Below are positions 44,518 to 53,056 of a stretch of DNA of 60,703 nt, piece by piece. Within the stretch, counting starts at the first letter, position 1; each line of letters opens with the position of its first letter. The stretch comes from an uncultured Campylobacterales bacterium (GTDB lineage Bacteria > Campylobacterota > Campylobacteria > Campylobacterales > Sulfurimonadaceae): positions 1 to 60,703 of the forward strand of contig CAITKP010000080.1 of the NCBI GenBank assembly GCA_903892995.1. The letters run 5' to 3'. The notes under the pieces are model-generated. The model had not been told where the DNA came from. It worked only from the letters and a program-made list of their open reading frames with translations, and searched no databases. A program made the position numbers and the translations under genes.

Positions 44518-45633
44518 CTACTCTTTAAATATCACAAGCGGACGACCAAAAGGCACTTTTGCCTTGCGTGAAAGCGCCCAGAGAACTTCAAAACTTGGCG
44601 GGTATTTAGAAAATCTGCCAGCTCCATCTGTAAAATACAAAAGCATCGTACTCATTGCTAGATTTGCTTCTATGTACTCAAACACAGGACGATAATCCGT
44701 TCCGCCTCCACCTTTTAGAGCAAAGTCAAGTTTCTCTCCACCTACAAAAGTGTAGTGTGCATGTACCATTGCGTCGGCGATTAGAAGTTCTATCTTCACA
44801 GAGGGAAAGTTTTGCATGATGGTTTTAAACTCCTCAATAAATGCGCCCAAAAGTGCTTCATCAATAGAACCTGAAGTGTCGATGGCAACACACAGACTCA
44901 GGGTATCGCTTGTAAGTGAGGGCAATACAAAACCGCGAGAGAGATGCTTCTTGTTTGGCGGCATAAAGGCGTAGTTGTTTCGCATATGGCGGTTTATAGC
45001 GTTATAGAGTTCAAACTTCCAGTCTATTTCATTACCATGTAACTTCTTTGCGAGACGGTGCATATCTGAGGGAAGCATACTTTTTTTCTGTGCGACCTCT
45101 TGGGCAAGAGATGCGGCATAGTACCACTGTGATTCGGTGTCAGGGTCAAGTGTATCGTCGATATTTTGCAGGTTTGCAAACTCGGAATTTTCCTCTTTAC
45201 TCTGCTCATTTTCTTCAAAAGCATTTTCTACAGAATTAAAATGTTCGGCTTTTAAAATCTCATAGATCTCTTCGGCGTACATATCTTTAAATTCACTGTT
45301 AAAATTCGCACCTTTTGGGATGAAAAAACCGTTTTTAAAAAGCATATTGTTGATGGCATAGTCGGTTGCAAGTTGCCAAAGCGAGCCGATGCGACTAAGT
45401 CTTCTTTGTTGATGCGCTAAGATATGGTGCATAACACAGTTTGTAAGGATAAAAATGATCTCCTCTTCACTGCAAAGTGCCATAAAAGCAGGGTTATACA
45501 AAAAGCGAACACCATTACTTGCAAAGGAGCGGATATCCTCTTTTGGCTCATCTTTGAGTCTTGAAGCAAGCATCCCAAAGTAGGGATGTTTAAGCGTGAG
45601 ATGGGTTTTTGCCTTTTGAAGTTTTGTTTGCAT
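44518..45633 (-). CDS. DUF2201/VWA-like protein, partner of MoxR ATPase
   Basis: 371 residues. The N-terminal region has a zincin-like CVMHHILAHQQRRL (H-x3-H), typical of the putative metallopeptidase domain in DUF2201 proteins; the C-terminal VWA-like domain has the MIDAS start VAIDTSGSIDEA. It overlaps the MoxR gene by one base. MoxR-VWA pairs act as chaperones that insert metal cofactors or remodel enzymes (CbbQO, NorQD). Here a nitrogenase-related role is suggested by the promoter element, not proven. Confidence 0.85.
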   Translation of the reverse strand: MQTKLQKAKTHLTLKHPYFGMLASRLKDEPKEDIRSFASNGVRFLYNPAFMALCSEEEIIFILTNCVMHHILAHQQRRLSRIGSLWQLATDYAINNMLFKNGFFIPKGANFNSEFKDMYAEEIYEILKAEHFNSVENAFEENEQSKEENSEFANLQNIDDTLDPDTESQWYYAASLAQEVAQKKSMLPSDMHRLAKKLHGNEIDWKFELYNAINRHMRNNYAFMPPNKKHLSRGFVLPSLTSDTLSLCVAIDTSGSIDEALLGAFIEEFKTIMQNFPSVKIELLIADAMVHAHYTFVGGEKLDFALKGGGGTDYRPVFEYIEANLAMSTMLLYFTDGAGRFSKYPPSFEVLWALSRKAKVPFGRPLVIFKE

Positions 45634-46631
45634 TAGTGTAAAAGGGCGTTAAATTTACGCATCCAAAGCGTCCAGCTGTCTAAATGATCAAGCTCAATGT
45701 GGCGATCACGTAGGTCTTGGATAATCATGATAGCAAACTCTGCAGGCATTAAAAGAGTGTAGTTAACGAGATTGTTTAGTTTTTTTGAGCTTGTCATATC
45801 ATTGACGCGCATTGCCAAAGAGCTACTTAAAATGTGTAAAGCCGCAGGTTCTTTGGGAACATCTTTACACTCTCCGTTAAAGATAGCATCTATGTCAGGC
45901 AACTGCGAAGCAACTGATAAAAATCCTAAAAAAGAAGCGCCAAGTTCTTCGCCGATCGCTCCGCTGATAAGTGGTAAAAGGAGCTCTTGCTCAGGATTTG
46001 AAATGAGAATCTCATTTACATATTGCCAAGTCCGTGGCGTTGCAAAGGAGCGACTGTCATTTTGTCCAAAAGTAAAGAGTGCCTCTTCCCGATGTGATAT
46101 AAAGGCGATGATAGCAGGATGGATGCCGTTCGCTTTTGCCCATGTTTTCCAATCAGATGTACTCACTTCCATCTCAAGATGCACAAAACGGTTTGAAAGC
46201 GGAGCTGCCATACGAAATACCACACCGCGGTCACTCTCTCTATTTCCAGCTGCGACAATCGCCCAGCCATCAGGCAAAGTGTATTCGCCTATCTTTCTAT
46301 CTAATATTAGTTGATATGCTGAAGCCTGAACCATCGGAGCTGCGGTATTGAGCTCATCTAAAAATAGAATTCCTTTCTCCTCTTTGCCATCTGGCAAAAA
46401 TACAGGAGGTGCCCAAAGTGCAGTCTCTTTTACTGTATGAAAATAGGGAATCCCTCGAAGGTCAGTTGGATCAAGCAATGAAAGACGCAGATCGATAAAG
46501 CCGATATTTTGCTCTTTGGCGATTTGTGCAACGATAGAGGATTTTCCGATTCCTGGAGCTCCCCATAAAAAAACAGGGATCTTTCTTTGGCAAAGATGAG
46601 TCAATGAGCGTTTTGCGTTTTGCGGATTCAT
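45633..46631 (-). CDS. MoxR-family AAA+ ATPase
   Basis: 332 residues. Walker A WGAPGIGKSS (near 24), Walker B GILFLDELNTAAP, sensor-1-like VAAGNRESDRG. AAA_5/MoxR type. First gene of a two-gene operon with the VWA protein. A -24/-12-like element lies on the same strand about 26 bp upstream of the start. Confidence 0.9.
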   Translation of the reverse strand: MNPQNAKRSLTHLCQRKIPVFLWGAPGIGKSSIVAQIAKEQNIGFIDLRLSLLDPTDLRGIPYFHTVKETALWAPPVFLPDGKEEKGILFLDELNTAAPMVQASAYQLILDRKIGEYTLPDGWAIVAAGNRESDRGVVFRMAAPLSNRFVHLEMEVSTSDWKTWAKANGIHPAIIAFISHREEALFTFGQNDSRSFATPRTWQYVNEILISNPEQELLLPLISGAIGEELGASFLGFLSVASQLPDIDAIFNGECKDVPKEPAALHILSSSLAMRVNDMTSSKKLNNLVNYTLLMPAEFAIMIIQDLRDRHIELDHLDSWTLWMRKFNALLH

Positions 46632-46656
46632 AAAGTTCCTTTTTCTTTACATGTAA

Positions 46657-46675
46657 ATATGCAATTTTGATACGA
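46657..46675 (-). promoter_or_regulatory. Weak sigma54-like element, MoxR/VWA operon
   Basis: On the minus strand: TCGTATC-AAAA-TTGCATAT. The -12 GC predicts a start near 46649, about 18 nt before the MoxR ATG. The -24 half is poor, but the divergent 46777 element has the same AAAATTGCAT right half. Confidence 0.35.
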
Positions 46676-46699
46676 ACACTCTTTTGTAAAACAGTTTTA

Positions 46700-46730
46700 C
46701 TTATACCCAAAGGGCACTTACGCATGTAAG
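46700..46730. repeat. 30-bp hairpin repeat, copy B
   Basis: CTTATA-CCC-AAA-GGG-CACTTACGCA-TGTAAG, followed by CACTTTTTT. Same layout as copies A and C; here it lies between two divergent promoters rather than after a gene. Confidence 0.6.
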
Positions 46731-46749
46731 CACTTTTTTTATTTATAAT

Positions 46750-46761
46750 GACAAAATTGTC
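46750..46761. promoter_or_regulatory. ACA-W4-TGT palindrome between MoxR and the 51-residue gene
   Basis: GACAAAATTGTC, perfect 12-bp palindrome, centred about 48 bp upstream of the predicted start for the rightward gene and about 106 bp from the leftward one. Confidence 0.5.
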
Positions 46762-46776
46762 GTGATTTATCTCTTT

Positions 46777-46795
46777 TAGTATGAAAATTGCATAG
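46777..46795 (+). promoter_or_regulatory. Sigma54-like element before the 51-residue gene
   Basis: TAGTATG-AAAA-TTGCATAG. GC at 46790-46791 predicts a start near 46803, about 60 nt before ATG 46864. Confidence 0.45.
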
Positions 46796-46863
46796 ATTTG
46801 AAAGAATAGAAAATGTAACCCTCCCCTTAGATACTGAGCAAGAGCTCAACTAAGGAGATTCCC

Positions 46864-47019
46864 ATGTATAGTAGCGATATTATAGAAGTTGAAGATTTTA
46901 GATTTAATCATTTAATCCATCATTTTGATGAGTGTGATGGCGAACATATGCATTATAATGAAGAGTACGGCTGTATAGAAGCCGCAACAGATCTCATAGA
47001 AGAGATATTGTGGAACTGA
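46864..47019 (+). CDS. Unknown 51-residue acidic protein
   Basis: Short gene starting MYSSDIIEVEDFRFNHLIHH, then FDECDGEHMHYNEEYGC, ending LIEEILWN. Excellent ribosome site (AAGGAG, 46852-46857) and its own promoter-like element and palindrome upstream. Rich in Asp, Glu and His with two cysteines, so metal binding is possible. It ends 2 bp before the convergent ankyrin gene. No family recognised. Confidence 0.65.
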   Translation: MYSSDIIEVEDFRFNHLIHHFDECDGEHMHYNEEYGCIEAATDLIEEILWN

Positions 47020-47021
47020 GA

Positions 47022-47267
47022 TTATTTTAGCGGGGAACTTCGAATCATTTTTAAGATCTTCGGAGTCACTGCTAAATCAAGAGCGCTAAAATCATTTGGA
47101 TTTTTAAGAATTCCATCTGCTCCAGCTTCTAAGAGCTCTTTTACGATAGTAGCATCTCCTTCACGTGCAGCTTTCATAAGGGCGGTGTTTGCGTAACTAC
47201 CTTGAAGATCCAAGTTTGTTGGATCATAAGAATTTTTTTCTAGCCATACCCGTGTTGCTTGTGTCAT
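47022..47267 (-). CDS. Small ankyrin-repeat protein
   Basis: 81 residues with about one and a half ankyrin repeats (YANTALMKAAREGDATIVKELLEAGADGIL, then NDFSALDLAV). It overlaps the upstream GNAT gene by 4 bp. Ankyrin proteins have been noted near nif genes in some diazotrophs; the partner is unknown. Confidence 0.8.
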   Translation of the reverse strand: MTQATRVWLEKNSYDPTNLDLQGSYANTALMKAAREGDATIVKELLEAGADGILKNPNDFSALDLAVTPKILKMIRSSPLK

Positions 47268-47920
47268 TCGCTCTCCTTTAAAATTTGGTGTTCCTCTAAA
47301 AGCTTTTCAAGTCTGTAACTTTTTCGCATCTTGAGTAGGTCTTTGTCATAGATAAGAGTTTGTGCGATATTTAGTAAAGTGTTGTGTTCTTTGGTCTTTT
47401 CATAGATAGGTTCTGTTTTAGAACCTAAAAGAAACAGATTGCTTTGCGTCTGTGTCATGAAAGCAACACCCTCAAGTCCATCAAATGGGATGGGAAGATC
47501 ACAGTAGTAATCACCCACACTATTGACTCCCCAGTAGATAAATCCAAACGAGAGATAAAAATCAAGAGAATTGGAAATACAAGTGAGCTTAAAGCGCTTG
47601 ACATCTCCTAAAACCGCTAAGTTAAACACCATAGAAAGAAGCTGTTGGGCATACCCTTTTCGGCGTTCACAAAGCGGTGTAAAGATGTTTTGGATATTGA
47701 GATACATCTTATAGCGATCGATTTTATAAAAGATATAGCAAAGGTGGTTTTGCTCTGTATCACAAAGCACAACACATCCGTGTAATTCCCAAATAAAATG
47801 CTCATCCCACCAGTTAAGCGACATATTTGCAAACTTGCGTGTTCTTGCATCGGCGATGGTTGCGATGGAGGCGATGTACGCTTTTCTTCCAAGGTTTTGA
47901 AGATGAAAGACAGCGTCCAT
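47264..47920 (-). CDS. GNAT-like acetyltransferase, divergent from nifE
   Basis: 218 residues. The region IQNIFTPLCERRKGYAQQLLSMVFNLAV has the GNAT motif A form (R-R-K-G-Y-A), followed by the beta strand and FYLSFGFIYWG typical of the C-terminal GNAT half. First gene of a two-gene operon with the ankyrin protein. No -24/-12-like element was found on its strand. Substrate unknown. Confidence 0.75.
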   Translation of the reverse strand: MDAVFHLQNLGRKAYIASIATIADARTRKFANMSLNWWDEHFIWELHGCVVLCDTEQNHLCYIFYKIDRYKMYLNIQNIFTPLCERRKGYAQQLLSMVFNLAVLGDVKRFKLTCISNSLDFYLSFGFIYWGVNSVGDYYCDLPIPFDGLEGVAFMTQTQSNLFLLGSKTEPIYEKTKEHNTLLNIAQTLIYDKDLLKMRKSYRLEKLLEEHQILKESE

Positions 47921-47969
47921 AAAATCTCTTTTTTATTTTTATGGATGCATATTGTGTGCTTAACTCTTC

Positions 47970-47988
47970 TCGAACAAAACTTGCAATA
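47970..47988 (+). promoter_or_regulatory. Sigma54-like -24/-12 element, nifE operon
   Basis: TCGAACA-AAAC-TTGCAATA. GC at 47983-47984 predicts a start near 47996, 26 nt before nifE. No good ACA-W4-TGT palindrome is seen upstream of this one. Confidence 0.55.
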
Positions 47989-48021
47989 GTTGCTATAACT
48001 TGAACTCCAAAGGAGTGTTGT

Positions 48022-49380
48022 ATGGTGAGTCGTGCGAAGATAAAAGAGTTGATGAATGAGAGCGCTTGCTCTCACAATAAAGATAAAAAAAAAGGTGAGG
48101 GCTGTGATATGCCAAAACCAGGGATGGCAGCGGGAGGATGTGCTTTTGATGGAGCGCAAATCTCACTTTTTCCCTACGCGGATGCTGTACACTTAGTGCA
48201 TGGGCCACAAACCTGTCTTGGTGCTTCATGGGAGACGAGAGAAACGCTAAGCTCTTATGCGGGGCGCAACCACACAGTCATGGGTTTTACGACGGGTATC
48301 ACGACAAATGATGTCATTTTTGGAGGTGACAAACGCCTTGATGCCTCTCTTGCTTACATTGTAGAACATTACGCACCTGAGGCAATCTTTGTCTATTCTA
48401 CTTGTGTGACAGCGATGGTGGGCGATGATATCGACATGACCTGCAAACTCGCACAAAAAGCACACAATATCCCAATAGTTCCCGTTCATGCTCCAGGGTT
48501 TGTAGGTGGGAAAAATCTCGGCTCACGACTTGCTGGTGAAGCGGTTTTAGAGCATCTCATCGGTACAAAAGAGCCTGAATTTACCACGCCTTATGATATC
48601 AATCTCATCGGTGATTACAACGTCACGGGTGATATGTGGCAGTATCTGCCTTTGTTTGAAAAGATCGGTATCAGGGTTCTGAGCTCTATGAGCGGTGATG
48701 GGCGTGTGGGCGATATCCGCACAGCACACCGTGCAAAGCTCAATGTTATCGTGTGTGCAAAGTCGCTTGTAACCCTTTGTAGAAAGATGCAAGAGCGCTA
48801 TGACATCCCTTGGATATCGGTCTCATTTTATGGCAAACGCGATACCACTTTTGCCATTATGGAGATTGTAAACGCTCTTGGTGATGCAACGCTTATCGCA
48901 AAAGCAAAAGAGATTTTGGCCGAGGAAGAGTCTTTCTTGGAAGAGAAACTATTGCCATATAAAGAGATGTTTGCTGGCAAAAAAGCAGTCTTAAATACAG
49001 GTGGAAACAAAGCATGGTCAATCGCTTCGGGACTTCAAGATTTGGGCATAGAAGTGGTTGCCACGTCTATACGCAAATCGACAGAAGATGATATCCAAAA
49101 AGCAAGAGAGTATCTCGGAGAAAACGGCATTCTTATGAGGGCACCTGCAAGCGAACAAGCAAAAGTGATCGACGAAAAGGGTGCGCACATCTTGCTTGCG
49201 GGTGGACGAAGCCTTTACACTGCTATCAAGAAAAAGATCTCTTTTATCGATGTCAATCAAGAGAAAAAAGTGAGTTACGGCGGATACAACGGACTCTTAA
49301 ATCTTGCAGAAGACCTCAAATACGCATTTAATAATCCCGTTTTTGCAAATGTCTGCGCACCTGCACCGTGGGAGGTTTAA
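48022..49380 (+). CDS. nifE: FeMo-co scaffold protein NifE
   Basis: NifE forms with NifN the scaffold on which NifB-co matures to FeMo-co. 452 residues, NifD-like. N-terminal CDMPKPGMAAGGCAFDGAQ, HGPQTCLGASWETRE and STCVTAMVGDD supply the cluster cysteines. Ribosome site AAAGGAG. The 3' end is followed by the nifN start 2 bp later, so the nifE-nifN pair is tightly coupled. Confidence 0.97.
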   Translation: MVSRAKIKELMNESACSHNKDKKKGEGCDMPKPGMAAGGCAFDGAQISLFPYADAVHLVHGPQTCLGASWETRETLSSYAGRNHTVMGFTTGITTNDVIFGGDKRLDASLAYIVEHYAPEAIFVYSTCVTAMVGDDIDMTCKLAQKAHNIPIVPVHAPGFVGGKNLGSRLAGEAVLEHLIGTKEPEFTTPYDINLIGDYNVTGDMWQYLPLFEKIGIRVLSSMSGDGRVGDIRTAHRAKLNVIVCAKSLVTLCRKMQERYDIPWISVSFYGKRDTTFAIMEIVNALGDATLIAKAKEILAEEESFLEEKLLPYKEMFAGKKAVLNTGGNKAWSIASGLQDLGIEVVATSIRKSTEDDIQKAREYLGENGILMRAPASEQAKVIDEKGAHILLAGGRSLYTAIKKKISFIDVNQEKKVSYGGYNGLLNLAEDLKYAFNNPVFANVCAPAPWEV

Positions 49381-49382
49381 GT

Positions 49383-50693
49383 ATGGAAGCTAAAAAAATA
49401 AAACTGAGCTCTCAAGAGCATAAACCGCTTCAAATAAATCCTATCAAACACTCCCAACCTATGGGCGCGGCACTTGCTTTTATGGGCATAAAAAACTGTT
49501 TGCCATTGATGCATGGTTCCCAAGGATGTGCTTCTTATACAAAAGTACTCTACACTCGCCATTACAATGAGCCTATCCCTTTATATAACACCTCTGTCAG
49601 TGATATTACAGCGGTTTTTGATGGAGGAGATTTTTCCATACTTATGGCGATTGAAAATATCACAAAGAAAAATACAACGCTCAAACCAGAACTCATCGGA
49701 CTGCATACAACAGGTCTAACAGAGACAAAAGGGGATGATGTAAGAAGTGTTGGAATCCATGTCGAGATTCCCTACTGTTATGTCAATACTCCCGATTTTG
49801 AAGGTGGAATGGAGAGCGGATGGGCGCTTACATGTAAGGCTTTGATACTCCAACATACCTTTACATGTAAGGATATAAAGCCAAAAAAACTTGTGCTTTT
49901 ACCAAATGTAAATATACAGCCTATTGAAATAGAGAAGCTAAAAGAGTGCTGTACTAATCTTGGTTTTGAGACTTTTGCTCTGCCTGATCTTTCAACTTCT
50001 CTTGATGGATATCTCAGTGAGGGACAAGGAAAACTAGCAACTGGAGGTATCGCCATTGAAGAGATCGCTAATCTTGGAGATGCCCAGATCGTTGTGAGTA
50101 TCGGCCGTTCTATGAAAAGCGCAGCAGAGGCACTTTTACAAAAGAATGAAGCTATAGAGCATCTGCATTTTAATCATCTGATGGGTTTAGAGGCAAATGA
50201 CAATTTTGTCGCATCTTTGATGAAAATGGCGCAAGTGACACCATATCCATTGCTCAAACGTTGGAGAGGAAGGCTTCAAGATGCGATGCTTGATGCCCAT
50301 TTTCTCATCGGTTCATCCTCTTTTGTAGTCACTGGAGAGCCTGATATGTGTGTGGGAATATGTGAGCTTTTACAAAGTGTCGGAGGGACTGTTTATGCGG
50401 TGATAGCGACAGTATATTCGCCAGTTTTAGAAGAGATAAAAGCTGAAAATATCTTTGTAGGCGACCTTGAAGATGCAAAAAGTTATTTCCAAAATGCAGA
50501 CCTTGTCATCAGCAATTTTCATGCAGAACGAATCTTGCACATGCAAGAGAAACATACGGCTTTAGTGTTACGAGGATTTCCAAACTATGAAGAGCTAGGC
50601 AACCAGCTCAAGAACGATCAGCTTTATGAGGGAAGTACATATTTTCTTTTTGAAGTCGCAAATAAACTTCGTGAACTCAAATATCACGGATAA
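49383..50693 (+). CDS. nifN: FeMo-co scaffold protein NifN
   Basis: NifN, NifK-like partner of NifE, 436 residues from ATG 49383, which has GGAGG 7 bp upstream; an in-frame GTG at 49368 is unlikely. Motifs: INPIKHSQPMGAALAFMG, HGSQGCASYTKV, TTGLTETKGDD. Compared with NifK it lacks part of the P-cluster ligands, as expected. Two TTACATGTAA copies lie 33 bp apart (49828 and 49861). Confidence 0.96.
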   Translation: MEAKKIKLSSQEHKPLQINPIKHSQPMGAALAFMGIKNCLPLMHGSQGCASYTKVLYTRHYNEPIPLYNTSVSDITAVFDGGDFSILMAIENITKKNTTLKPELIGLHTTGLTETKGDDVRSVGIHVEIPYCYVNTPDFEGGMESGWALTCKALILQHTFTCKDIKPKKLVLLPNVNIQPIEIEKLKECCTNLGFETFALPDLSTSLDGYLSEGQGKLATGGIAIEEIANLGDAQIVVSIGRSMKSAAEALLQKNEAIEHLHFNHLMGLEANDNFVASLMKMAQVTPYPLLKRWRGRLQDAMLDAHFLIGSSSFVVTGEPDMCVGICELLQSVGGTVYAVIATVYSPVLEEIKAENIFVGDLEDAKSYFQNADLVISNFHAERILHMQEKHTALVLRGFPNYEELGNQLKNDQLYEGSTYFLFEVANKLRELKYHG

Positions 50694-50720
50694 AAATCTA
50701 AATAAAGCAGGAGATACACG

Positions 50721-51176
50721 ATGAGTGAAACTACAAAAATAAGTGTTGAGAGTAACAGTTCTTTAGAAAATGCTATCAAAGTAGCATTTGCAACAAAAGA
50801 TATGCAAACAGTGAATGCGCATTTTGGTGGAGCAAAAGAGTTTGTCGTTTATAAAGTTTCTAAAGATGGATTTTTAATGAGTGAGGTTATCCAAACTGAT
50901 ACTTCTGATGTTGAAAGTGATGACAAAACAGATTTTAAAGTCAGAGCACTTGCTGGTATAAACATCATGTACTGCGAATCTATCGGGGGAACTGCTGCTG
51001 CAAAAGTGATCCGTGCTGGAATGAATCCGATGAAAGTACAAGAACCACGTGCAATCGAAGATATTTTAAAAGAGCTTGTTGGAATGATAAATGGCAATCC
51101 ACCACCTTGGGTAAAAAAGATAATGAAGATCACATCAGAGACTGATCCACGCCTAGAGCGTTGGACAGAAGAATAG
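50721..51176 (+). CDS. nifX: Nitrogenase cofactor carrier NifX
   Basis: 151 residues with the NifX/NifB-C domain: IKVAFATKDMQTVNAHFGGAKEFVVYKV and YCESIGGTAAAKVIRAGMNPMKV. NifX binds FeMo-co precursors in transit between NifB, NifEN and NifDK. It lies 27 bp after nifN and 10 bp before the DUF269 gene, the common nifENX-DUF269 order. Confidence 0.95.
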   Translation: MSETTKISVESNSSLENAIKVAFATKDMQTVNAHFGGAKEFVVYKVSKDGFLMSEVIQTDTSDVESDDKTDFKVRALAGINIMYCESIGGTAAAKVIRAGMNPMKVQEPRAIEDILKELVGMINGNPPPWVKKIMKITSETDPRLERWTEE

Positions 51177-51186
51177 GGAGAGTAAT

Positions 51187-51633
51187 ATGAGTCAAGAAAC
51201 AGTAGAGTTTAGTCCATTTACACAGGAGCTTATCCGCCAATTAAGAGCGCTTGACCAATTTGGAAACTGGGCAAAGATGAGCGATGAAGAGCTTTTGGCA
51301 AAGAAGTATGTTAAGACAAAAGAGGATTTAAAATCGATCCCTATCATCGCAGATATCGATGAGGTTCTCATTGGGGATATCAAAATCATTTTCAAAGCAG
51401 TTGCACTGCAGTTTGAACGTCAAACCGGTGTTATGTGTAATGTCATCATGGAGATGAGCCATGAGGGTTTTGGACGCTGTGTCGTCATAACTGACAAAAT
51501 TGTCTTAATGGACAAATATTTTAAAGATGCTCACCGCTTTAGCTTTAGAACACTAGAAAAGCTCTATGAAGAGGGTGACAAATATCTAAACAATTCGTTT
51601 GAGATATACAATAAATTTAAACCGTGTATGTAA
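51187..51633 (+). CDS. NifX-associated nitrogen fixation protein (DUF269)
   Basis: 148 residues, DUF269 family (FTQELIRQLRALDQFGNWAKMSDEELL; LYEEGDKYLNNSFEIYNKFK). Found directly after nifX in most diazotrophs; thought to aid FeMo-co synthesis, exact role unknown. Confidence 0.93.
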   Translation: MSQETVEFSPFTQELIRQLRALDQFGNWAKMSDEELLAKKYVKTKEDLKSIPIIADIDEVLIGDIKIIFKAVALQFERQTGVMCNVIMEMSHEGFGRCVVITDKIVLMDKYFKDAHRFSFRTLEKLYEEGDKYLNNSFEIYNKFKPCM

Positions 51634-51643
51634 GGAGATAGTG

Positions 51644-52162
51644 ATGGCAAAAGTAGGCATATTTGTAGGAAGCAGTGGCGGAGTAACACTTGGAGTTGCA
51701 GAAAAACTCCAAGAGTTGTTTGATGGTGCAGAGCTTATCAATATGGAAGAGGATTATGATGATCTCTCCCAGTTTGATGAGTTTGATGTTTTACTTATAG
51801 GTTCTTCAACTTGGGGACAGGGCGATGTTCAGCGTGACTGGGTTGATCCACTTTATGAAATGAACAATGATGAACCAGATTTTAGCGGTAAAAAAGTCGC
51901 TTTCTTTGGTGCTGGAGATCAAAAAAGCCATCCAGAAGAGTTTGTAACAGCACTTGGAAAGATGAAAGATATCTTCACAAAACTTGGAGCAGATACTGAG
52001 TTTGGATACACATCAGTAGATGGTTACTCTTTTAAATACTCTTATGCGCAAAAAGATTCAAACTTTTGTGGTCTGGCAATTGATGAGATCAATCAAGAAG
52101 AGTTAACACAAGAGAGAGTTGAAAACTGGGTGGCTCAGATAAAAAAAGAGATGGGCATCTAA
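51644..52162 (+). CDS. nifF: Flavodoxin, nitrogenase electron donor
   Basis: 172 residues from ATG 51644 with AAGGAG upstream; an earlier in-frame ATG (51599) lies inside the DUF269 gene and is rejected. The FMN phosphate loop VGIFVGSSGGVTLGVAEKL is a variant of the usual SxTGxT; the WGQGDVQRDW and FGAGDQ loops are present. It is a long-chain flavodoxin, probably reducing NifH. Confidence 0.92.
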   Translation: MAKVGIFVGSSGGVTLGVAEKLQELFDGAELINMEEDYDDLSQFDEFDVLLIGSSTWGQGDVQRDWVDPLYEMNNDEPDFSGKKVAFFGAGDQKSHPEEFVTALGKMKDIFTKLGADTEFGYTSVDGYSFKYSYAQKDSNFCGLAIDEINQEELTQERVENWVAQIKKEMGI

Positions 52163-52174
52163 GAGTTTAAAGAT

Positions 52175-52184
52175 ACATTTTTGT
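52175..52184. promoter_or_regulatory. ACA-W4-TGT palindrome upstream of nifW
   Basis: ACATTTTTGT within TACATTTTTGTA, centred about 52 bp upstream of the predicted nifW start site. Confidence 0.5.
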
Positions 52185-52204
52185 AGTAGTTTGCAACACT
52201 CTTG

Positions 52205-52223
52205 TAGATTAGAAATTGCAATG
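52205..52223 (+). promoter_or_regulatory. Sigma54-like -24/-12 element, nifW operon
   Basis: TAGATTA-GAAA-TTGCAATG. GC at 52218-52219 predicts a start near 52231, 23 nt before nifW. Confidence 0.55.
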
Positions 52224-52253
52224 AGAATTATAATGAATGATGAAGGATAGAGT

Positions 52254-52631
52254 ATGAGCAGAGTTGAAGAGTTCCAATCACTTACTGACGCAGAAGATTA
52301 TTTTGATTTTTTTAACCTTGATTATGATGAGCGTCTTGTCTATGTTAAAAGATTCCATATTATGAAAAAGTATGGAGAGTTGATACAAAAAGCAGATGGA
52401 CATAATTTTGAGACAGATGAAAAACTACTTGATTATTATAAGTTTGCGCTTATCAGTGTCTATAAAAACTTTGAAAACGGTTACTCGCCATCTGCGGCTG
52501 AAATATGGAATACATTTGATAAACCAAGTGCATGTAGCACATGTTCAACATCGACTACATGTAACGATTTAGAGGAGGTCAGTCATGGAGTTCACGCATG
52601 CACAAGCCAATCAAATCTCAGCTTCAACTAA
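52254..52631 (+). CDS. nifW: Nitrogenase stabilising/protective protein NifW
   Basis: 125 residues. The first ~90 match NifW (LTDAEDYFDFFNLDYDERLVYVKRFHIMKKYGELI; LISVYKNFENGYSPSAAEIWNTF). NifW is linked to MoFe protein stability and cofactor insertion. The C-terminal extension is rich in Cys/Ser/Thr (ACSTCSTSTTC), not typical of the family. Overlaps nifZ by 47 bp in another frame. Confidence 0.9.
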   Translation: MSRVEEFQSLTDAEDYFDFFNLDYDERLVYVKRFHIMKKYGELIQKADGHNFETDEKLLDYYKFALISVYKNFENGYSPSAAEIWNTFDKPSACSTCSTSTTCNDLEEVSHGVHACTSQSNLSFN

Positions 52632-52986
52632 GGATGAAATTCTTCCAGTTTTTCGTTTAGGTCAGCGTGTTCGCATAACAAAACCTATAAAAAATGATGG
52701 TTCAAACCCATTTCATGAACCAAATGCAACTTTAGTTCATCCTGGAGCTGAGGGGTATGTCGTGCGTATTGGCGACTGGCTTCAAGTGATTCGCATCTAT
52801 GAAGTTCATTTCATAGAAGAGGGTGATACTTATGGATGCCGTGAAGCTGAGCTTGAATCTATAGAAGATATAGATGGTTATGATGAAGTAGCTGAAGAAC
52901 TTGCGTGGCTTCGCTCCCATCGTGCGCAAAAAGCCCTCAAAAAAGCGCTTGAGGCGCAATCTCAAAAGGAAGGAGAACCTAGCTGA
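52585..52986 (+). CDS. nifZ: NifZ
   Basis: 133 residues with the NifZ core LGQRVRITKPIKNDGSN, then PGAEGYVVRIGDWLQVIRIYEVHFIEEG. NifZ assists P-cluster maturation of NifDK. The start ATG 52585 follows GAGGAGG and lies inside the nifW frame; the acidic C-terminal helix is an extension. Confidence 0.93.
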   Translation: MEFTHAQANQISASTKDEILPVFRLGQRVRITKPIKNDGSNPFHEPNATLVHPGAEGYVVRIGDWLQVIRIYEVHFIEEGDTYGCREAELESIEDIDGYDEVAEELAWLRSHRAQKALKKALEAQSQKEGEPS

Positions 52987-53056
52987 CTTTTTGTGAATTG
53001 ACGATCGATAAAGTGTTTGGCCATAAATACTTTGCGTGATAAATTAAGGAGAGAGT

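Noticed and set aside
47821-47830. ACATATTTGC upstream of nifE as a sixth palindrome
   Set aside because: One base off, inside the GNAT gene, and about 170 bp from the predicted start.
50200-51504. Further ACA-W4-TGT palindromes in nifN (near 50201) and the DUF269 gene (51493-51504)
   Set aside because: They lie inside coding frames with no start downstream, so they are most likely chance copies.
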